DNA from: CAZICM01 sp964537685
GTDB lineage: Bacteria; Myxococcota_A; Polyangia; Polyangiales; Polyangiaceae
Length of the DNA: 63,354 bases
Direction of reading: 5' to 3'
NCBI GenBank assembly: GCA_964537685.1
Contig: CAZICM010000053.1
Coordinates: 1-63,354 of the forward strand
Shown here: piece after piece, positions 23,854 through 32,600 of the stretch
How the letters are laid out: each line of letters starts with the position of its first letter
Position numbering within the stretch: the first letter of the stretch is position 1
Made by a program: the position numbers and the translations under genes
Notes under the pieces: generated by a model
What the model was told of the DNA's origin: nothing
Databases searched by the model: none
Seen by the model: only the letters and a program-made list of their open reading frames with translations

Positions 23854-25512
23854 ATGATGCATCCGTCCACATCGCTGTGTTTTTCCCTGATTGCCCTAGG
23901 TCTTTTATCTTGTTCGGCATCGTCTCAACATCTTCAGGCGGCAGCGGAGGACGCGCCCGGAAAGGCTTCGGCCGCCGAACCTAAAACCAAGGTCGCCGAA
24001 TCGCTCCCGCCCAAGGTATCGGCCGAACCGGAAGTATCGGCGCCTTCGTCCCCAGAAATGCCTGGCACCACCACAGGCACCACCACAGCCACCGCTGCGC
24101 CGCAAAATCAAACGGAACCGGTGCCCGACAATCGCCCCCGCATCGGGAGCAAAAAGTGGGTCACGCATATCTGGGCTACGCCCGATAGGCCCAAGGGACA
24201 TCTGCCCATCGGGGGACTGAGGCATGGAACATCGATTCCCCTGCGCCAAAAAGACCCGGTTCCAGGGAGTGGCTGCGCGTTTAAGTGGTATGCCGTGGAA
24301 CCCGTGGGCTATATCTGCTCCGATGACACCACGATGATGGATTTGGATTCGGTGTATTGGAAGGCATTATCGAGCGTGGCGCCTGGGCCGGGACCGAGAC
24401 CTTATCACTATGCATTTTCGACGGGAGCGCCGATGTATATGCGCATTCCCACGAAAGCCGAACAGGAAGATGCCGAGCGCAATTTAGGGCCTGTGCAAAC
24501 CTTCAAACCTCAAGGCAAATGGTTTCGCACCTATGAACGGCTGGTGAATACCAATCCCGCCGATAAAATTGTCTCAACAGGTGAAATTCCATGGTATTTT
24601 AAGGATTATAAAACCATACCAGGAGGGCCTTATCATCCTGCGGGCAAGCCCAAGGTACGCTTTGCTCCGGCAGGGACGGGGCTTGCGTGGGCCAAGAGTT
24701 TTGAAGCGGAAGGACGTGTCTGGGTGGTAACGCCGGAGCTCTTGCTGGTGCCGGCGGATAGGTTATTTCCGTATAGTCAATCGAATTTCAAGGGATTGGA
24801 GCTCGGGGGCGAAAAGCAACTGCCCATCGCGTGGGTGAGGGGAGCGAGCGCCAAGAAATACAAGCGGGACGCCGAGGGGAAGTTTGTGGAGACCTCAGAG
24901 GTGTGGACCGAGAAAACGCCTGTATTTTTAACGGGCGCCGAGACCAAGGCCGGGGGAGTTTTATATTGCGAAACCAAGGAACAAGGGTTGTGGATTGCGG
25001 ACACGGAAGAAGTCTCGGTAGCCCGCGCGGTGAAGGAACTGCCGCGTTCCTTCAAAGCGGATGAAAAGTGGATTGAAGCCTATATTATGGCGGGTACGAT
25101 GGTGGCCTATGATGGGCTAAAACCAGTCTACGCGACTTTGTGGTCGGGTGGGCGAGGGGGAGTGCCTGAACCTGGCAAAGATCCTGTGGAACATGCCACA
25201 ACCGAGCTGGGGATATTTTCAATACAATGGAAGGACAAGACGGCAACGATGTCCCCAGATAAGGGCACCCCGACCACGCTATGGTTTGCGGATGTGCCGC
25301 ATATTCAGTATGTCCATGCGCCGCTGGCGATGCATGTTTCGTTTTGGCATGGCGATTTTGGGTATTTGCGAAGCGCCGAGTGCTTGAATTTGTCGCCGCG
25401 GGATGGGGAATGGATGTTTGGATGGACATTGCCAGCCTTGCCCCCTGGATGGGGAGCCGTGAGGCCGAGTAAGGTGATGGGGCCGTCGACGCGAATCTTG
25501 ATACGCCCTTAA
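23854..25512 (+). CDS. L,D-transpeptidase-like (YkuD) lipoprotein with altered active site
   Basis: Lipoprotein signal MMHPSTSLCFSLIALGLLSC, then a Pro/Thr/Ala-rich linker (~residues 20-95), an SH3-like part (WATPDRPKGHLPIGGLRHGTSIPL, CAFKWYAVEPVGYIC) and a C-terminal YkuD-like region. The last part reads HVSFWHGDFGYLRSAECLNL then SPRDGEWMFGWTLPALPPGW. In active enzymes the equivalent is SHGCxNL; here the nucleophile Cys is kept but His-Gly has become Ala-Glu. A His in the preceding FWHGDFG motif remains. It may be an inactive or altered peptidoglycan-binding homologue. Confidence 0.75.
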   Translation: MMHPSTSLCFSLIALGLLSCSASSQHLQAAAEDAPGKASAAEPKTKVAESLPPKVSAEPEVSAPSSPEMPGTTTGTTTATAAPQNQTEPVPDNRPRIGSKKWVTHIWATPDRPKGHLPIGGLRHGTSIPLRQKDPVPGSGCAFKWYAVEPVGYICSDDTTMMDLDSVYWKALSSVAPGPGPRPYHYAFSTGAPMYMRIPTKAEQEDAERNLGPVQTFKPQGKWFRTYERLVNTNPADKIVSTGEIPWYFKDYKTIPGGPYHPAGKPKVRFAPAGTGLAWAKSFEAEGRVWVVTPELLLVPADRLFPYSQSNFKGLELGGEKQLPIAWVRGASAKKYKRDAEGKFVETSEVWTEKTPVFLTGAETKAGGVLYCETKEQGLWIADTEEVSVARAVKELPRSFKADEKWIEAYIMAGTMVAYDGLKPVYATLWSGGRGGVPEPGKDPVEHATTELGIFSIQWKDKTATMSPDKGTPTTLWFADVPHIQYVHAPLAMHVSFWHGDFGYLRSAECLNLSPRDGEWMFGWTLPALPPGWGAVRPSKVMGPSTRILIRP

Positions 25513-25521
25513 GGCGAAACC

Positions 25522-27474
25522 CTACAACAATATCCCCCGCTCCCTCAAGACCCCTTCCACCGCTCGAACCGCCGCCTCCAAAGGATCTTTATCCAGCGAG
25601 ATCACCACATCTTCCTCGCGGGCTCCTTCCATGGCATAACTCACCCCCGCCACTCCATAGCCCAAGGTCCCGGCCTCGGCCGCCGCATAGCGTCCTTCCG
25701 TATCCCACGAGCGGCATACCTCCAAAGGCGTCGCAACATGAAGATGTATAAACCGCTCCCGCCCCACCCGCTCCCGCGCCTCGTTCCGAATCTGCTCCGT
25801 GGGACTGGTGCTCAGCGCAATGCATATCAATCCCGCTTCATTAAAGAGCACCGCCGTTCTCGCCAGCTCTTCATAGCTTAGCGCATCGGCGCGCCCATCC
25901 TCCATATCTCCCTTCAGCACATGCGCCGTATATCCTAAATCGAAAAGCCGCCTCTCGAGCGCATAAGCCAAAGGCGCCTTCCCCGAAAACGATAACCCGG
26001 ACAGCCATAGCGTCACCGGTTTCTGCTTTAGCCGCTCCATCCGCTCCGCCACGCTCACACCGCTTTGGCGCCCTATCTGCCGCACGACATCGCCAGGCGC
26101 TTCGCTCGCGTCTAATATCATTCCCGCGCCCACCGTATTGTTGGTCAGCGAGTCGATTACCACAAATGCGCCCATTCTCCGGTTACGCCGGTATGGATCG
26201 AAGACCAGCGGCTGATGGCAGGTAAGCGATACCCGACCGATATCGTTGAGCTGGAGCGTGGGCGCCGCAAGCTCTTCCAGCGTATCCATATCGATACGGT
26301 GATGTACGGTATGCAAATCGGCCCGGATATAGCGAGCTGCATGTTTTATCCAATAGCTTTTTGCCGTATCCAAAGGCTGCTCCGTCATCCACACCAGCAT
26401 CGCATCAAAGGTGCGCCCTACTTTTGCCGGCTCTTCTTCAGGATCGCGGCCTGGCGTATCGGGCCTGCGTACCAGAATATCGCCGCGGCTGATATCGACT
26501 TCGTCTTCCAACCGAAGCGCAACCGAAAGCGGTGCCTGGGCTTCCTCGGCTTCGCCTCCTCCAAAGATATCAATGGCCTTTACCCGGCTGCTCTTTCCAG
26601 AAGGCAAGGCCATTACGCTATCGCCCTTGCGCAGGATACCCGAAGCCAATTGGCCCGCGAAACCCCGGTAATCCTGATGCGGCCTGAGCACATATTGAAT
26701 AGGCAGCCGCAAATCCAGGTGATTCCAGCCGCCCGTGATATCCACTGTCTCTAAATAGCCCAATAAAGCCGGCCCGTCGTACCAAGGCATATGGACGCTC
26801 TTTTGAACGACATTTTCGCCTTTTTTAGCGCTCATCGGCAAATAGCTCACGTCCCGGAAGTGCAACCGGCTTACAAAGCTTGCAAAATTTGAGCGTATCG
26901 CGTGAAAGCGGCTCTCATCCCAATCGACCAAATCCATTTTATTTATGCATACGGCTAGATTGGGAATGCCCAGCAGCGAGGCAATATAGGCATGGCGGCG
27001 CGATTGCTGGAGAACACCGTGGCGCGCATCGATTAAAATAATGGCTACATCGGCCGTGGATGCGCCCGTGGCCATATTGCGTGTGTATTGAATATGGCCG
27101 GGCGTATCCGCAATAATAAATTTCCGCCTGGCGGTCGTGAAATAGCGATAAGCCACGTCGATGGTGATACCCTGCTCCCGTTCGGCCCGGAGTCCATCGG
27201 TAATCAAGGCGAAATCAAATTCTGCCTCGGCGGGAAGCGGAGCGCCGCCGGAGGAAGCTTCTGTTTTAGAGCGTTTTCTTCGCGCATCCGCGAGATGATC
27301 TTCATAGACACCTTGCGTGTCGTGCAGAAGCCGGCCAATCAGGGTGGATTTGCCATCGTCCACCGAACCCACCGTCACAAAGCGCAGCAGTTCTTTGCGC
27401 TGATGCCGCTCTAAATAGCTATGAATATCGGTGTCGAGAGTATCCAGCGCGTATTGTTCAGCCATAATCACCAA
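25522..27474 (-). CDS. cysNC: CysNC: sulfate adenylyltransferase GTPase with degenerate APS-kinase domain
   Basis: Residues ~1-460 are the CysN GTPase that powers ATP sulfurylase: P-loop VGSVDDGKSTLIGRLL, switch II DTPGHIQYTRNM, NKMD base motif, and EF-Tu-like beta-barrels. Residues ~485-650 align with APS kinase, which would make PAPS, but key positions are lost. The Walker A motif is GLSFSGKA (Ser/Thr replaced by Ala), the GDNVRxGL substrate loop is GDMEDGRAD, the following Asp-Arg helix is shortened, and ISPYR reads TSPTE. GTG 27474 follows TGGAGAAC; an ATG nine bases later is the alternative. It is the last gene of the operon, 60 bases after cysD. Confidence 0.85.
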   Translation of the reverse strand: MVIMAEQYALDTLDTDIHSYLERHQRKELLRFVTVGSVDDGKSTLIGRLLHDTQGVYEDHLADARRKRSKTEASSGGAPLPAEAEFDFALITDGLRAEREQGITIDVAYRYFTTARRKFIIADTPGHIQYTRNMATGASTADVAIILIDARHGVLQQSRRHAYIASLLGIPNLAVCINKMDLVDWDESRFHAIRSNFASFVSRLHFRDVSYLPMSAKKGENVVQKSVHMPWYDGPALLGYLETVDITGGWNHLDLRLPIQYVLRPHQDYRGFAGQLASGILRKGDSVMALPSGKSSRVKAIDIFGGGEAEEAQAPLSVALRLEDEVDISRGDILVRRPDTPGRDPEEEPAKVGRTFDAMLVWMTEQPLDTAKSYWIKHAARYIRADLHTVHHRIDMDTLEELAAPTLQLNDIGRVSLTCHQPLVFDPYRRNRRMGAFVVIDSLTNNTVGAGMILDASEAPGDVVRQIGRQSGVSVAERMERLKQKPVTLWLSGLSFSGKAPLAYALERRLFDLGYTAHVLKGDMEDGRADALSYEELARTAVLFNEAGLICIALSTSPTEQIRNEARERVGRERFIHLHVATPLEVCRSWDTEGRYAAAEAGTLGYGVAGVSYAMEGAREEDVVISLDKDPLEAAVRAVEGVLRERGILL

Positions 27475-27534
27475 TGTTCTCCAGACAAAAACAAGGCCAA
27501 TGAATCTTTATGGGCTCCGGGAATGTCCAGCGAT

Positions 27535-28461
27535 CTAAAAATAGCCTTCCCGCTTCTTCTTCTCCATCGAGCCATCGCTATCATGATCGATAAGCCGGCC
27601 CTGGCGTTCGGAATAACGGGTCTTCAGCATTTCTTCGATGATACCGGGCAGCGTCGAGGCGGTGGAGCGTATAGCTCCCGATAAAGGATAACAGCCCAGC
27701 GTGCGGAAGCGGACCATCTCGAGCTTTGGCTCTTCGCCCGGCAATAGCCGCATCCGTTCATCATCCACCATAATCAATGTGCCTTCCCGCTCTACCACGG
27801 GCCGGGGCGCCGCAAAATAGAGGGGAACAATATCCATTTGCTCCAAATAGAGATAAAGCCATACATCGAGCTCCGTCCAGTTGGATAAAGGAAATACCCT
27901 TATGCTTTCGCCCTTGTGAATTTTGGCATTGTATAGATTCCATAGCTCGGGGCGCTGGTTTTTTGGGTCCCACTGATGAAAAGCATCGCGGAAGGAATAA
28001 ATGCGCTCCTTCGCGCGGGATTTTTCTTCGTCGCGGCGCGCTCCTCCAAAAGCCGCGTCAAAGCGCCATTTGCTAAGGGCCTGGCGCAGCGCAACCGTTT
28101 TCATGATATCGGTGTACTTTTGGCTTCCATGATCGAAAGGATTGATGTTATCGCGCAGCCCATCGGGATTGGTATGCACCAGCAGCCTAAAACCATGGCG
28201 CTGGCAAAAGCTGTCGCGGAAGCGAATCATATCGCGGAACTTCCATGTCGTATCGACATGGAGCAAAGGAAAAGGCAAAGGCGCCGGGTAAAAGGCTTTC
28301 ATCGCGAGGCGCACCATCACCGATGAATCTTTTCCAATGGAATAGAGCATCACCGGATTTTCAAATTCGGCGGCGACTTCGCGGATAATATGAATGCTTT
28401 CGGCTTCGAGGGCTTGAAGATGGGTAAGAGCGGCTTGAGGCAGACGAGTTGTTGCGTTCAT
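27535..28461 (-). CDS. cysD: Sulfate adenylyltransferase subunit 2 (CysD)
   Basis: Catalytic subunit of ATP sulfurylase, joining sulfate and ATP to APS with CysN. A 308-residue ATP-PPase with the family version of the PP-loop (PVMLYSIGKDSSVMVRLAMK), VDTTWKFRDMIRFRD and GGARRDEEKSRAKERIYSFR, ending in MEKKKREGYF as most CysD proteins do. No sulfite reductase or PAPS reductase genes are nearby. With a sulfotransferase 84 bases upstream on the same strand, its product is probably used for sulfation rather than cysteine synthesis. Confidence 0.95.
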   Translation of the reverse strand: MNATTRLPQAALTHLQALEAESIHIIREVAAEFENPVMLYSIGKDSSVMVRLAMKAFYPAPLPFPLLHVDTTWKFRDMIRFRDSFCQRHGFRLLVHTNPDGLRDNINPFDHGSQKYTDIMKTVALRQALSKWRFDAAFGGARRDEEKSRAKERIYSFRDAFHQWDPKNQRPELWNLYNAKIHKGESIRVFPLSNWTELDVWLYLYLEQMDIVPLYFAAPRPVVEREGTLIMVDDERMRLLPGEEPKLEMVRFRTLGCYPLSGAIRSTASTLPGIIEEMLKTRYSERQGRLIDHDSDGSMEKKKREGYF

Positions 28462-28545
28462 GGTCGGAGGTTCGCGTTGGTTGGGGTGCGCGGGGTATCA
28501 TGTCCAGCGGCGCGTGTAAACCAAAAAAGTGCTCGGCGGCGTTTC

Positions 28546-29679
28546 TTAACCTCGCTGGCCAAAGCGTTCGAGAAGAGCGCCGGGATTGAGGCCAAATTGT
28601 TCAGCGGTATATGTGTGCTTGCCGGCTTTGTGCTGAGGATGCGCCGCGAGCCAGCTTTTGATGCTGTGTTCACCGGCTTCCCCAAGCTCTTCGCCGGCCG
28701 CGCCGCAAATGCGCCGTACCGTGTTCAGGGGATCGCTTACCAAATCGCGGTATTCGATATCGACAAACGAGCCATCTTTTGCCTGTTTTCGAAATTCGCG
28801 TTCGGATTCCAGCCCGCGGCTCACCATTTCGAGTGCAAAAGGTCCGACTTCTTTGGGATCGACGCGGGCGCTGTCCATTCGCTGGAGCGCGTGCATCAGG
28901 CTGCATAGCGAAGGAACGGCTTCGCGGGGATCGCGGTGCAGCCGAACGACGGTGGCATCGGGGAAGGTGGTGAAAAGTTCGTCCAAATGCCATAAATGGC
29001 CTGGATCTTTAAGCACGAGTCTTCCGGCGGATGTCCGTTTGCATAGGAGGCTAAGCTGGGTTTTGTATTCTCCATATTGGGCGTAGCGTTTGCCGGAGAG
29101 GAGCCAGCGGGCATAGCTGGGTGTAAAAAGCATATAGCAAAAAATAAGCGATCCAAAGGTATGGCGCATCAGCCAGTGGCATTCATCGGGAGCAAAGGCA
29201 GATATGGGATGAATCTTTGCGAGATCGGGTGTCCGTTCATAGAGGGCTTTGATCTCGATATCGGTATCCTGCTTAGCCTCTTCTTCCCATCCGGAGCCTG
29301 CGCCGGGAGGCGGGACAATATAGCGCATTTCCCATGGAGTAAAGGCTCTGAACGAAGGAAGGCCGGCCATCAAGTTATGGAGCAGCGTGGTGCCCGTGCG
29401 GGGAAGGCCCGTAATAAATACAGGGCGCTGAATGGGTATGTCCGCAGCGCTGGGATTGGCCTCAAGCGTCTGCTGGATATGAGAGCGGGTGCCAAGGATT
29501 TCCATCAGAAAGCGGACGATACGAAAGGCCCGCGCAGGGTAGAGTTGGGCCTCCTCAGAAATGGCTGGCACCAATTTCTCAAATCCCTCGCGGAAGGAAT
29601 CGCCCCAAAAACCCTCATTTTGTTCGGATTCGGCCGCGGCTTGAAGAATGGAGGCGCTATCGAAGATTTCATCCAGCAT
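28546..29679 (-). CDS. PAPS-dependent sulfotransferase
   Basis: Start at ATG 29679 with AGGAGACAGACA immediately before; this overlaps the end of the fatty acyl-AMP ligase fusion gene by 11 bases, so the genes are translationally coupled. The protein (~377 residues) has the 5'-phosphosulfate-binding loop FITGLPRTGTTLLHNL (residues ~88-103) and the 3'-phosphate segment VVRLHRDPREAVPSLCSL (~240), as in the Sulfotransfer_3 group that acts on small molecules and lipids. No signal peptide; cytoplasmic. The acceptor is probably the hydroxylated product of the upstream enzyme, by inference from the coupling. Confidence 0.87.
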   Translation of the reverse strand: MLDEIFDSASILQAAAESEQNEGFWGDSFREGFEKLVPAISEEAQLYPARAFRIVRFLMEILGTRSHIQQTLEANPSAADIPIQRPVFITGLPRTGTTLLHNLMAGLPSFRAFTPWEMRYIVPPPGAGSGWEEEAKQDTDIEIKALYERTPDLAKIHPISAFAPDECHWLMRHTFGSLIFCYMLFTPSYARWLLSGKRYAQYGEYKTQLSLLCKRTSAGRLVLKDPGHLWHLDELFTTFPDATVVRLHRDPREAVPSLCSLMHALQRMDSARVDPKEVGPFALEMVSRGLESEREFRKQAKDGSFVDIEYRDLVSDPLNTVRRICGAAGEELGEAGEHSIKSWLAAHPQHKAGKHTYTAEQFGLNPGALLERFGQRG

Positions 29680-32600
29680 TGTCTGTCTCCTGTTGAATTT
29701 GGCGGGCTTGGATTTCAGACGCCTTGGTTTCATCGCCTAGAATCAATTCATCCAAGAGTGCGTCTCCATACGAAAGAACGCCCATTTGAGCATAGGCTTT
29801 TTGAACCGCGGGACTCCACAAACCAATAGAACGTATTGCGGGAACGATACGGCTAAAGAGCGTGGAAGACCAAGCTTTCTGAAATCCTGACTCTCGAATC
29901 CAAGTCAAGCATTCCTTTACGGGCAGGCCCAAGTTCTCCCATACCGATTCGGTCGCAAAGAGCCTATCGTGAAGCATATAGGAAGCTTCGATGACAAATT
30001 CCTCGCGGTCTTTGCGTTCGGCATCGCTGAGCCCGGCATAATAGGGAGCTAAAATCCGGCGCCCAAATCCCACATGCCGCGCTTCATCCTCCATCACATA
30101 GGCATTAATGCTAACGATCAGCGGGTTTTTGGATTGATCGCGGAGAAGAGCAAAGGAACCCAAGGCCAGGCCCTCGATCAGAATTTGAAGGCCAAGGCTA
30201 TTGATATCCCAGCGCCGGTCGGAAAACGTCTGTTCGGCGAGGCGGCTCAAGGGCTGTACGACGGGATAGGTAATGCCATATTTATCGGTAAGCAGTTTGG
30301 AATAGGCTTCCAAGTGGCGCGCTTCATCGACAACCTGGGTTGCCGCAAACATCTGAATTTCGACATTGGGCGCCCGCTGAAGTAGCTTCGCAACTCCAAC
30401 GACGGCGCCCTGTTCTCCATACATAAATTGTGAAAATTGCCATGCCTGATAATGTACGCGGGCTGCGGCTCTTTCTTTTTGCGTCATCCGGGCAATAATG
30501 GGCGAACCATAGAGAGGCAGCGCGTGATCGCCAACTTCCGTCGGGTCTTCTGGATCGATATAGAGCGACCAATCAATCCGCTTTTCGGCATCCCATTGTT
30601 TTTGCTTGCCCCGCTCATACATCTGCCATAGCTTGGGTTCATTGCGTGTAAATGGATCGGGCATGGAAAAGTCGGGGATATCGACAATGGTTGACGCAGG
30701 GCCGACCCGCTGCGCGGAGCCTCCTGCGGCTTGAGCCTGAACCGTGGGCGCGGGCGCTTGGGGCGCCTTGGGAATCAGGTTGCGCTCAATATAATACAAG
30801 AGATACGTATCTATCAGCCTCCTATCGAGAGGCGGACAGGAAAGCCCTAATTCAGACAGCATCCGCCGGGCGAGCGCGTTATCGGCGGGAAGGCATTCTT
30901 TCATTTGGGCTTCCAGCCGCGCCATGCGCTGTTCATCCATCAATTTATAATACACCGAAAAGCGTGCGAGGGGATTTTTAGCATCTGGGGCCAATACATG
31001 CTCACGGAAGCGGGTATAGGCGATTTCCCGGAGGGCATAGCCGCGATTCCGTAGGACTTGATAGAGTTCACGCTGGCGGATCGGGCTGGGATTCATTAAA
31101 TTAAAGCGCTTGTTCTGGGCTTCGGGATGAAGCGACAGCGCCGCAATCGCTTCGCCCAGCCAGTCCACCGGTACGGCATCGATCACTTTTTCTGCCGCAG
31201 GCACTTCGCCCATATAAATCGTTCCCGCCATAAAGGCATAAAACAATTGATGCTCGCTATGGAGCTCGGCGCCTGTACGGCTATCGCCTCCCACAAATCC
31301 AGGCCGGTATACCGTTACCGGAAGTCCCCGCGCCCGCGCATGTTCCAAGAGTTTTTCAGCCGCCCATTTGCTTTGGGTATATCCGAGCTGAAGCTTCTCT
31401 CCATCGCGTAAATCTTCGTCTTCTCCAAAGGGTAGGCGCGTATCTTCGGCCAATGCAAACACACCCAAGGTGGAGACATAGTGCATTGGGGTCGAGGCTT
31501 GGCAACATAGGCGGACGGCTTCCCGCGTTCCCTCGAGATTTACCGGTTTAAGCGAGGAATAGGGCTTGATCCAATCAATTTCAGCACCGATATGCATCAC
31601 TGTGCCAATGGTTGCGCAGAGTTCGTTCCAACGCTCTTCAGAAAGGCCAAAACGGGGGCGTGAGAGTTCACCGGCGATGGCCCGCACCCGCATGGCGAGT
31701 TGTTCAGGATGGGGCAAGCCAAGCTCTTTCCAGGTGTTCAGCAGGCGTTCTTGGGCCGCTTCATCGGAAGACGCGCGAACCAGGCAAATAAAAGGCGATT
31801 GCATGCGTTTCATCAGCGCCGAGAGCGTGTAGGCGCCCACAAAACCTGTGGCTCCCGTGATAAACCAGGGAGCTTCGGGACGAAGTTGTATCGGCAATGA
31901 AACCGGGTGAATCGACGCATCGAGAAGCGCGTCACCTTCCAGATCGCGGGGTTTTTCTGGGCTGAGCCGTTTATGCGCCATGGAGAGCAGCGCCGCCGTT
32001 GTCTTTAGCGTGCCTCCATAGAGTGTTTGAACGGGCACTTCAAACCCCAACAGCTTTTCCAAATCGCCGGCAAGCCACATCAGATTTAGTGAATCAAGGC
32101 CCAGGCTGGTAAAAGAACTGCTGGGATTCACGGAACCTGGACGGACGCGCTCTTGAATCCAGCGCTGCATATAGGCGATAAGCTCGGCCGTGTTGAGCGG
32201 ACCCCGGGCCGTGGGTTCGGGCTGAGCCTGGGACGGTTCACGCGCAGAGATTTCGGCGATTTTTTGAAGCTCGCCCCCAAGGTAGAGATCCCGGCAGGCT
32301 CCCCGGCGAATTTTTCCGCTGCTGGTTCTGAGAATGGTTCTGGGTGGAACCAAGATCGTTTTATAGATTTCGGCTCCATGCGCCTTGGCGATGGCATCGC
32401 GCAGCGCGGCACTCACGGCTTCGGCGTCGACCGGTTTTTTGGTATCGACTTCACAGAGCATGGCGATATGCTCTTCGTTGTTGTGTTCGATTCCAAAAGC
32501 GGCGAGTCCGCCGGGCCGAATCGCGGGATGTACACCTTCGCCGCTCGCTTCGATATCGTGGGGATGGATATTGCGCCCCCGGATAATCATTACATCCTTG

